From an uncultured Clostridia bacterium (GTDB lineage Bacteria > Bacillota > Clostridia > Christensenellales > Aristaeellaceae): DNA of 9,897 nt. This document shows positions 1 to 5,654 of the stretch, piece by piece. The position numbers were made by a program, and so were the translations under genes. The stretch covers positions 1 to 9,897 of the forward strand of contig CAKTXP010000082.1 in assembly GCA_934631055.1 (NCBI GenBank), in the 5' to 3' direction. Position 1 is the stretch's first letter. The number at the start of each line of letters is the position of its first letter. The notes below the pieces were generated by a model. That model did no database searches. It saw only the letters and a program-made list of their open reading frames with translations, and was not told where the DNA came from.

Positions 1-26
1 AGCCCGCTTCAGACTGTAGACAAAAA

Positions 27-55
27 GCTATTCTCCCCCGAAGGGGGAGAATAGC
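27..55 (-). terminator. intrinsic terminator, minus-strand orientation
   Basis: A perfect 13-bp stem (27-39 with 43-55) closes on a 3-nt loop. Read on the minus strand it is followed by TTTTTG, which gives a classical rho-independent terminator. On the plus strand it is followed only by CCTTTCC, so minus-strand use is favoured. No intact minus-strand gene was found between this hairpin and the next terminator at 359-396, so it may be left over from a lost or degraded gene. Confidence 0.6.
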
Positions 56-131
56 CCTTTCCGCAAATGAAAGAATAACTGAATTTCTTAATATTGCTAT
101 TCAAGCCAAGTTTGCTTATGTCAACAAGCTG

Positions 132-154
132 AGGCGGGCTTAGCCTGCTTTTTT
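132..154 (+). terminator. intrinsic terminator, plus strand
   Basis: A GC-rich stem, GCGGGC (134-139) with GCCTGC (143-148) including one G-T pair, has a TTA loop and runs straight into six T residues (149-154). The outer bases 132-133 can pair with the first two T residues. The gene it would terminate is not intact in this window; it probably lies to the left of position 1 or is degraded. Confidence 0.55.
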
Positions 155-206
155 ACTGCATGGGAAATGGACGATAAATAAGCAATTCTGAAAACTGCAC
201 AAATAG

Positions 207-401
207 AAAAAGCCGAAGATGTCCATGTTCGGTTCGGTATCGGGGACATATGCCAAAATGGTCGTCCTTGGGCTGACGCTGATGGGGCTGGTCGTGCTGA
301 TGGAATGTAAACCTTTGTTGAGACGCGAAGAATTTGTTTTTGATCAATTACAGCATATAAAAAATCGCCACGGCAGCGCTGCCGTGGCGATTTTTTCGTA
401 A
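207..401 (+). pseudogene. possible remnant of a membrane-protein gene (hydrophobic fragment)
   Basis: The frame is open from just after a TAG at 204-206 to a stop at 399-401. From an internal ATG at 219 it reads about 60 residues with one strongly hydrophobic stretch (AKMVVLGLTLMGLVVLMEC) followed by charged residues. No ribosome-binding site precedes the ATG, and the frame runs through the terminator palindrome at 359-396, so the last residues are not real protein. The section at about 219-310 is richer in G and C than its flanks and looks coding. I do not recognise the family; a truncated C-terminal part of a polytopic membrane protein is the simplest reading. Chance openness is a real alternative. 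Confidence 0.25.
359..396. terminator. perfect 38-bp palindromic terminator (bidirectional)
   Basis: Positions 359-377 are the exact reverse complement of 378-396. The GC-rich core (TCGCCACGGCAGC and its complement) is flanked by six A residues on one side and six T residues on the other, so the hairpin has a U-tract on either strand. It lies 17 nt beyond the stop codon of the minus-strand gene at 413-829 and serves as that gene's terminator. It could also stop plus-strand transcription coming from the left. Confidence 0.85.
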
Positions 402-412
402 ATTAAGGAAAA

Positions 413-829
413 TCAGGCTTTGACCGGCTTGGTCTTGCGGGCGTAGATGGAGATCTCGCCGATGAGGAAAGCCGCCACAGCCAGACCGACGAAGATGATG
501 AACTTCTGGTCGAAGCCCTTCTCGTCGATGGCGACGAAAACGTCGCTGATATACCAGTAGCACTTATGAATGAAGAAGAGGATCGAGCAGCCGCTCGCCG
601 CCGTGACGACGGCAGACGCCAGACCATAACGCTTGAGCGCAATCAGCAGGACGGTCACGACCGCGCCGCCGATGAGCAGGTAGACCACCGGCGCATCGTA
701 GCAGACGCGCTTGGTCGCGCCGAAAGTGCCGTTGATCATCTGGAAATAAATGCCCGCCGCCAACGACAGGATCGCTGCGACGATCGTGCTGTACACGCCG
801 AACGCCTTCTTAACGGAAGTGTCGCTCAT
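413..829 (-). CDS. small four-helix integral membrane protein, function unknown
   Basis: This encodes a 138-residue protein with about four hydrophobic helices, near residues 10-31, 45-66, 70-93 and 107-128, and a short basic C-terminus (ARKTKPVKA). The start chosen is the ATG at 829, because GAAAGGAG (838-845) sits 8 nt upstream of it. An in-frame ATG at 856 would add nine residues but place the ribosome-binding site inside the gene. Two cysteines occur in the loops and third helix (RVCYD, KCYWY). The acidic stretch after helix 3 (FVAIDEKGFDQ) probably forms a loop. It is transcribed divergently from the surface-anchored GH3 gene at 1373 and ends at a strong terminator, so it is a single-gene unit with a long leader. 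I do not recognise the family. A membrane partner of the neighbouring GH3 is possible but rests only on adjacency. Confidence 0.82.
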   Translation of the reverse strand: MSDTSVKKAFGVYSTIVAAILSLAAGIYFQMINGTFGATKRVCYDAPVVYLLIGGAVVTVLLIALKRYGLASAVVTAASGCSILFFIHKCYWYISDVFVAIDEKGFDQKFIIFVGLAVAAFLIGEISIYARKTKPVKA

Positions 830-1005
830 GGAAAAAACTCCTTTCAGCTTTTCCAAACACAGGAAAAAAGCCCGCTTTAAAGGAAAGGCTTGCCGCGCCC
901 ATACCGTTGCGTGCCTGGAAATTGCGGGGAATCCGCTTTGCCCGACGGGGAGGGAACCGCATTTCCCGCCGCGACTGGCAAAACATCCCTAAAATAGACA
1001 AATAC

Positions 1006-1034
1006 ATTATGACACAATTATGGCGGACATGCAA
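1006..1034 (-). promoter_or_regulatory. sigma-A-type promoter for the 413-829 membrane protein gene
   Basis: On the minus strand TTGCAT (1029-1034) is followed after exactly 17 nt by CATAAT (1006-1011), each close to the -35 and -10 consensus. The start of transcription would lie near 999, leaving a leader of about 170 nt before the ATG at 829. That leader contains GC-rich inverted repeats around 900-970. Prediction is by eye only. Confidence 0.45.
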
Positions 1035-1137
1035 ATGGATTTTTCCGGCAGAAGGAAAGAAAATGGCGGAAAAGCTGTCTGCGGCGCTGAATGTGAAGCT
1101 TAAAAGACAGGAATGTATCTAGTCACGTCGAAAATAC

Positions 1138-1168
1138 GTCGCGAATAACCGTTATTCCCTGTTGCGAC
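1138..1168. promoter_or_regulatory. operator-like inverted repeat, 7-1-7
   Basis: GAATAAC (1143-1149) and GTTATTC (1151-1157) form a perfect inverted repeat around one base. An outer pair of arms, GTCGC (1138-1142) and GCGAC (1164-1168), surrounds it. The single-base centre makes an RNA hairpin unlikely and suits a dimeric DNA-binding protein. It lies in the gap between the divergent membrane protein and GH3 genes, about 215 bp before the GH3 start and just upstream of the AT-rich promoter-like stretch. The binding protein is unknown. Confidence 0.4.
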
Positions 1169-1204
1169 AAGGTTGAGGGGATGCACGACAAAAGTCTTTA
1201 AATC

Positions 1205-1230
1205 TTGTGGATTTTATTATAAAATACAAT
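1205..1230 (+). promoter_or_regulatory. weak candidate promoter region for the anchored GH3 gene
   Basis: This is the only AT-rich stretch close upstream of the GH3 leader. It holds -10-like hexamers, TATAAA (1218-1223) and TACAAT (1225-1230), and a -35-like TTGTGG (1205-1210). The spacing from TTGTGG to TACAAT is only 14 nt, so no pair fits a standard promoter well. The location is plausible but the exact elements are uncertain. Confidence 0.3.
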
Positions 1231-1241
1231 AAGAATCATAG

Positions 1242-1325
1242 GGCGGTAGGGGAATGTCCGGACAGCCGCGCCCCGGACGGAGACCGCCTGATATGCCGCC
1301 GAGCCGCCGCAAGGGCAAGACGGCA
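1242..1325 (+). promoter_or_regulatory. structured 5' leader of the anchored GH3 gene
   Basis: Nested arms predict a compact RNA. GGCGGT (1242-1247) pairs with ACCGCC (1283-1288). Inside it, GTCCGG (1256-1261) pairs with CCGGAC (1273-1278). A second hairpin is closed by TGCCG (1294-1298) and CGGCA (1321-1325). The structure ends about 30 nt before the ribosome-binding site at 1357-1363. It matches no riboswitch consensus I can recall. It could be a regulatory leader or an mRNA-stabilising structure. Confidence 0.35.
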
Positions 1326-1372
1326 GGATCAAAAGCTGTCATGGTTTTTCATCAGGAAAGGAGAACTCCTCA

Positions 1373-4324
1373 ATGAAACCTTCATCGAAGAGAACGCTGA
1401 AAAAGGCGTTTTTGAACATCACGGCGGGACTGTGCGCCATCGTTTTCACGGGCAACGTCATCGCCGGAGAATGTGCCGGTCAGATCAACTCTGCGCTCGG
1501 CACGGCGACCTCCAAGGTCGTCAGCACGCTGGCTGAGGGCGAGACCGAAGGTTATGCGCGCTATTACGAGAGCAAGTACAGCAGCATTGCCGAACTGAAG
1601 GCGGCTGGCGAAGCGAAAGTCCGCGAGGTTGAGGGCGAAGGCATCGTTCTGCTCAAGAACGACAACAATGTCCTCCCGCTCAAAGAGGGCAGCGACGTTG
1701 CGCTGGTCGGCGTGACCATCCTTGATCCGGTATACGGCGGAACTGGTTCCGGCGCGGTTGACGCAAACGGCGCCGCCAACTACTACGACGTCATGACCCA
1801 GGCGGGCTACAACGTCGTGGATAAAGAACTGCTTGACTACTATGTAGAAAAGGAAGCCAAGCGCAACGCCCACGAGATCGGCGAGGTCAAGTGGAGCAAG
1901 GTCAAGAAGAACAACGGCGACACCATCGGCAACGGCGAAGACGTCATCTTCGTGGTCGGTCGTGTCGGCGGCGAGGGCAACGACGTGACCGTTACCATCG
2001 ACGATACGCTCGATGACGATTACCTCAAGCTCAACGAGAATGAGCTTTCTGTTCTGGAAGGTCTGAAAGAGCTGAAGGACGAGGGCAAGATCCGCTCCAT
2101 CACGATGATCATCAACAGCGCGAACCCGATGTCCGTCGGCTTCCTGAATGATGAAGCTTACGGTGTGGACGCGGCGCTGTGGGTCGGTTCCGTCGGTCAG
2201 ACCGGTATCTACGCGGTCGGCGACGTGATCTCCGGCAAGACCAATCCGTCCGGCTCTCTGCCGGATACCTGGTGGGTGGATAACCAGCTCAATCCGGTGC
2301 AGAACAACTTCGGTTCTTACACCTACGCGGATGCGAATAACTTCGATCTGGGTACGAACGCCAACAAGTTCAACCAGTACGTCGTTTATCAGGAAGGCAT
2401 CTACGTCGGCTACAAGTATACCGAGACCCGTTACGAGGACGTCGTGATGGGTACGCCGAACGCGGGCGACTTCAACTACAACAGCGTAGTCGGCTATCCG
2501 TTCGGCTACGGTCTGAGCTACACGACGTTCTCCTTCTCCGATATGCAGGTCGAAAAGACCGGCGATGGCAAGGAGACCAGCTATGACGTGAGCGTAAAGG
2601 TGACCAACACCGGCGCGGCCGCGGGCAAAAAGACCGTTCAGGTCTATGCGCAGAAGCCGTACACCGAGTACGATAAGCAGAACGGCATCGAGAAGGCAGC
2701 CGTCGAGCTGGCGGGCTATGGCAAGACTGCGATCCTTCAGCCGGGCGAGAGCGAAGTCGTGAAGGTCAACGTTCCGGAATACTTCCTCACCTCCTATGAC
2801 GCGACGGGTACGGGCGTGTACATCCTCGACGAGGGTCACTACTACCTGACGGTCGCGGACGATTCCCATGCGGCGGCGAACAACATCCTTGCTGCCAAGG
2901 GCTTGACCACCGAAAACGGCATGACCGCCGAGGGCGACGCGAGCCTGACCTACGGCATGGATTACACCTTCAACGCGGAGACCTATGCGACCGCTTACGG
3001 CACGGATAACGAGGTCAAGAGCCTGTTTGCCGACGCCGACATCAACCGCTACGAGGGCAAGGGCGACAACTCCGTCGTGTATTACTCCCGCAGCAACTGG
3101 GCTGGCACGGTGACCAGCGGCCCCGTGCAGCTGACGATGACCGCGCAGATCGCGGCGGACGCGAAGCTTGACGACAGCGACCTGCCGGATGCGACGGGCG
3201 TTGAATTCCCGACGATGGGCGTGAGCGCGAATCTCCAGCTTGTCAACATGATGGATTACGACTACGACGATCCGATGTGGGATATCTTCATGGATCAGCT
3301 GACCTACGAGCAGATGGCGAAGCTCTGCGCGAACGGTCTGCGCATGACCATCAACATCGACGAGATCGGCAAGCCGCTGACCGTTGACCACAACGGCCCG
3401 TCCGGCGTGACCCAGAAGTACTCCGTCGGCGAGAACGGCTATGCTGTTCAGAACAACGACCCGCAGAAGGATATCAAGGGCACCTGCTATCCGTGCAACG
3501 GCATCATTGCCGCGACCTTCAACGACGAACTCATCCGCGAGGTCGGCGAGCTGATCGGTGAGGACGCGATGTGGGCTGGCTACGCCGGTCTGTACGGCAC
3601 GGGTCTGAACATCCATCGTTCCCCGTATGCCGGCCGTGTGTTCGAGTATTATTCTGAGGACGGCACTCTGACCGGTCTGGTCGATGCGGCGGAGACCCTC
3701 GGCATCCAGTCCAAGGGCGTTTACGTCTACAACAAGCACTTTGTCCTGAACGACCAGGAGAACAACCGCGCTGGCATCGGCACCTGGGTCAACGAGCAGG
3801 CGCTGCGCGAGAATTATCTGCGCGCGTTTGAGCTGCCGATCGTCAACGCGGACGCGAAGTGCGTGATGACCGCCTTCAACCGTCTGGGCGCGCAGTGGGC
3901 AGGCGCTTACACCGAGCTGCTGACCGATTGGCTCCGCGGCGAGGCTGGCATGGAAGGCTTTGCGGTCACCGATATGTACGACGACACCTACATGGTGAAG
4001 GCGAACGAGGTCGTCGCGGGCAACGATATCCCGGATAACTATGTTGGCGATGACGTTTCTCAGTTCGCGGCTTATGGCCCGAACGGCTCCACGCCGAACG
4101 CTGCCGTTGCGCAGGCGCTGCGCACGTCCAGCAAGCGCGTGCTGTACACCGTGCTTCATTCCCGCGGCATGGACGGCATCAGCAGCAACACCCAGATTGT
4201 CTCCATCACCCCGTGGTGGCAGATGACCCTGAACATCGCGCAGTGGACCCTGACCGGTCTGACCGCGCTGGCGTTGCTTGTCCTGCTGCTGGACATGATT
4301 CCGGGCAAGAAGAAAAAGGCGTAA
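1373..4324 (+). CDS. membrane-anchored glycoside hydrolase family 3 protein with permuted domain order
   Basis: This 983-residue protein belongs to the GH3 family of retaining exo-acting beta-glycosidases. The domains are swapped relative to classical GH3. The alpha/beta sandwich comes first (about 85-385, ending in PFGYGLSYT), then a fibronectin-III-like domain (about 400-500), an unassigned stretch (about 500-635), and the TIM barrel last (about 640-945). Motifs seen are GEGND with Glu201 (matching the usual acid/base region), NGPSGV near 674, Lys788-His789 and the nucleophile candidate Asp867 in VTDMYDD. An N-terminal hydrophobic helix (about 13-31) follows basic residues, and a C-terminal helix (about 953-975) precedes GKKKKA. 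The enzyme is therefore probably tethered outside the cell at both ends. AAAGGAG lies 9 nt before the ATG. The DGP aspartate is Asn and the residue after the nucleophile is Met, so the substrate is uncertain; beta-glucosidase is only the default guess. Confidence 0.93.
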   Translation: MKPSSKRTLKKAFLNITAGLCAIVFTGNVIAGECAGQINSALGTATSKVVSTLAEGETEGYARYYESKYSSIAELKAAGEAKVREVEGEGIVLLKNDNNVLPLKEGSDVALVGVTILDPVYGGTGSGAVDANGAANYYDVMTQAGYNVVDKELLDYYVEKEAKRNAHEIGEVKWSKVKKNNGDTIGNGEDVIFVVGRVGGEGNDVTVTIDDTLDDDYLKLNENELSVLEGLKELKDEGKIRSITMIINSANPMSVGFLNDEAYGVDAALWVGSVGQTGIYAVGDVISGKTNPSGSLPDTWWVDNQLNPVQNNFGSYTYADANNFDLGTNANKFNQYVVYQEGIYVGYKYTETRYEDVVMGTPNAGDFNYNSVVGYPFGYGLSYTTFSFSDMQVEKTGDGKETSYDVSVKVTNTGAAAGKKTVQVYAQKPYTEYDKQNGIEKAAVELAGYGKTAILQPGESEVVKVNVPEYFLTSYDATGTGVYILDEGHYYLTVADDSHAAANNILAAKGLTTENGMTAEGDASLTYGMDYTFNAETYATAYGTDNEVKSLFADADINRYEGKGDNSVVYYSRSNWAGTVTSGPVQLTMTAQIAADAKLDDSDLPDATGVEFPTMGVSANLQLVNMMDYDYDDPMWDIFMDQLTYEQMAKLCANGLRMTINIDEIGKPLTVDHNGPSGVTQKYSVGENGYAVQNNDPQKDIKGTCYPCNGIIAATFNDELIREVGELIGEDAMWAGYAGLYGTGLNIHRSPYAGRVFEYYSEDGTLTGLVDAAETLGIQSKGVYVYNKHFVLNDQENNRAGIGTWVNEQALRENYLRAFELPIVNADAKCVMTAFNRLGAQWAGAYTELLTDWLRGEAGMEGFAVTDMYDDTYMVKANEVVAGNDIPDNYVGDDVSQFAAYGPNGSTPNAAVAQALRTSSKRVLYTVLHSRGMDGISSNTQIVSITPWWQMTLNIAQWTLTGLTALALLVLLLDMIPGKKKKA

Positions 4325-4345
4325 GGGTTTAACCGAATCATTGAG

Positions 4346-4381
4346 AAGCGCGCACAGCAAGAAAGCTGTGCGCGCTTTTTT
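4346..4381 (+). terminator. intrinsic terminator of the anchored GH3 gene
   Basis: A 13-bp perfect stem (4346-4358 with 4365-4377, core GCGCGCACAGC) has a 6-nt AAGAAA loop and ends in a run of T residues (4376-4381). It begins 21 nt after the stop codon, so the GH3 gene is the last gene of its transcript. Confidence 0.92.
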
Positions 4382-4397
4382 GAACAAAAGGGTCACG

Positions 4398-4720
4398 TTG
4401 GGGCTCTGCCCCAAGTCCGGGAAACTCGTATGGAGGCGCTGTCCTCTGCCTGCGGCAGACGCGCCCGCTATGCGAACGCATAAATGCTCCCTACGATTTC
4501 CAATCTTCACCGTGCTGAATCCCGCACAGCGGGCGCACGGTTTCGATTCCCCGAAGGTAACCTTGTTCTCTGCACCCTTTTTACGCTTCGCGGCGGTGTG
4601 AATAGGCTTTATCGAACGACGCGCATGCGCGTCGTATGCCTAAGAGGATTAAAACCAGCGCGAAGCGAAGAAGGGGTCTGGGGACTGGTCCCCAGACAGG
4701 GCTTGGGGCAGTCGCCCCAA
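4398..4720. repeat. hairpin-dense intergenic region (dispersed palindrome type)
   Basis: No credible gene lies between 4325 and 4949. Successive inverted repeats fill about 320 bp: TTGGGGC/GCCCCAA (4398-4414); nested GGCGC/GCGCC with TCTGCC/GGCAGA (4435-4465); TATGCG/CGCATA (4469-4482); ACCGTGC/GCACGGT enclosing CCCGC/GCGGG (4509-4541); a 20-bp palindrome (4616-4635); GTCTGGGGAC/GTCCCCAGAC (4676-4697); and TTGGGGC/GCCCCAA again (4703-4720). The first and last hairpins have identical arms but different loops, which suggests copies of one element. Except for the bases around it, the region lacks T-tracts, so these are not ordinary terminators. Such G-rich/C-rich palindromes are frequent between genes of gut Clostridia and resemble REP-like elements. 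Confidence 0.6.
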
Positions 4721-4762
4721 ATGCCCCGTGTTTTGCTCGATTGTCCAATAAAAGAAAAAAGA

Positions 4763-4791
4763 TTGTTAAAAGCGCAAAAGTATGGTATCAT
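4763..4791 (+). promoter_or_regulatory. extended -10 promoter of the response regulator-kinase operon
   Basis: TTGTTA (4763-4768) and TATCAT (4786-4791) are separated by exactly 17 nt, and the TGG just before the -10 supplies an extended -10 element. Transcription should start near 4798, giving an untranslated leader of about 150 nt before the ATG at 4950. The leader is AT-rich compared with the genes. Confidence 0.6.
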
Positions 4792-4949
4792 GGAGTAAAA
4801 TCACAGAAGATAACGTAAATGATTTTTTTTCTGCCGTGAATAAACGTCCTCTTGAAACGGGGAGTACATACAATTTTTGAGATTTCCGGACTGAAAAATG
4901 GCATTTGCATTCGATTGATTACCATATGGACAAGGAGCGTGAGCGTGTC

Positions 4950-5654
4950 ATGCTGCTTTTGGCTATTGTAGACGATGACCCCAATGATTCTTCCGCGCTG
5001 AGCGCGCTTGTGGCGGAGTATTTTAAGAAGAATAATCGCGCCTACATGTTCCGCGTATTCAATACGTCGATGGACTTTATCCGCAGTACGGAAAACTACG
5101 ATATCGTGTTCATGGATATTCGGATGGATCAGCTCGACGGGCTGGAGGTTGCGCGGATCATGCGCAAGATCAACACGAGTTCAGTGCTGATCTTTGTGAC
5201 GCATATGGCACAGCTGGCGATCAAGGGCTATGAGGTCGATGCGCTTGATTTCATCGTCAAGCCCGCCGACCAGTTTTCCATCAACTATGTACTGGATAAA
5301 GCCATCAACCGGCTGGAAAGCACATCCAGCACGCTGATCGCCATCAAAACGTCGGATGGCATCGTCAGCCTTTCTTCCAATGACATTACATATGTCGAGG
5401 TTTTTGACCATAATCTGGTTTATCACACGACTAAGGGCGTTTACGATGTTCGCGGGCGTCTTTCCGACGTGCTGAAAAAGCTTGACCCAAAGCGATTCAT
5501 CATGTGCAACCGTTCGTTCGTGGTCAATCTGCGCTATGTTCAAAGCGCCTGCAACGATTATCTGACGATAGACGGAACGAAGATCTCCGTTTCAAAATCT
5601 CATCGCAAGGAAATCATGCAGCATTTTTCCAATTTCCTGGGGGAGAATCTATGA
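4950..5654 (+). CDS. LytTR-family response regulator (AgrA/LytR type)
   Basis: This encodes a 234-residue DNA-binding response regulator. Residues 1-118 form a receiver domain with acidic pocket Asp8-Asp10 (IVDDDP), phosphoacceptor Asp56 (VFMDIRMD), Thr84 and Lys104 (VKPAD). Residues about 135-234 form a LytTR domain with the typical ITYVE, FIMCNRSFVVNL and KISVSKSH segments, which binds direct-repeat promoter sites in this family. Length matches AgrA/VirR-type regulators. The ATG at 4950 is preferred because it puts the receiver's first strand at the N-terminus as in relatives. AAGGAG (4932-4937) lies 12 nt upstream, somewhat far. In-frame ATG 4926 and TTG 4905 would add a charged tail without a site. 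It overlaps the kinase gene by 4 nt, so they form one translationally coupled pair. Targets are unknown; the flanking GH3 genes are candidates by position only. Confidence 0.93.
   Translation: MLLLAIVDDDPNDSSALSALVAEYFKKNNRAYMFRVFNTSMDFIRSTENYDIVFMDIRMDQLDGLEVARIMRKINTSSVLIFVTHMAQLAIKGYEVDALDFIVKPADQFSINYVLDKAINRLESTSSTLIAIKTSDGIVSLSSNDITYVEVFDHNLVYHTTKGVYDVRGRLSDVLKKLDPKRFIMCNRSFVVNLRYVQSACNDYLTIDGTKISVSKSHRKEIMQHFSNFLGENL

Noticed and set aside
566..992. Plus-strand ORFs across the small membrane protein gene and its leader
   Set aside because: The opposite strand encodes a well-formed four-helix protein with a strong ribosome-binding site; these frames are Arg-rich shadows without starts.
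1063..1122. 19-codon ORF (MAEKLSAALNVKLKRQECI) with a weak AAGGAAAG upstream
   Set aside because: It is too short and unsupported to call. No promoter, attenuator or conserved feature links it to the GH3 leader.
1382..4510. Very long minus-strand open frame (over 1000 codons) opposite the anchored GH3 gene
   Set aside because: Its composition is rich in Arg, His, Val and Asp repeats typical of the antisense of a GC-rich gene with strong codon bias. It lacks recognisable domains, and the plus strand has clear GH3 motifs, start site and terminator.
4484..4818. Short ORFs on both strands of the hairpin-rich intergenic region
   Set aside because: They are made of palindrome sequence, overlap each other on opposite strands and have no credible start signals. 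Similar spurious proteins are common wherever such palindromes occur.
4811..4847. Two ACGT-containing stretches in the regulator leader considered as LytTR direct repeats
   Set aside because: Their spacing (31 bp) and sequences do not fit the usual LytTR paired-repeat pattern, and only four bases are shared.
4905..4949. N-terminal extension of the response regulator from TTG 4905 or ATG 4926
   Set aside because: No ribosome-binding site precedes either, and receiver domains of this family begin directly with the hydrophobic strand encoded from 4950.
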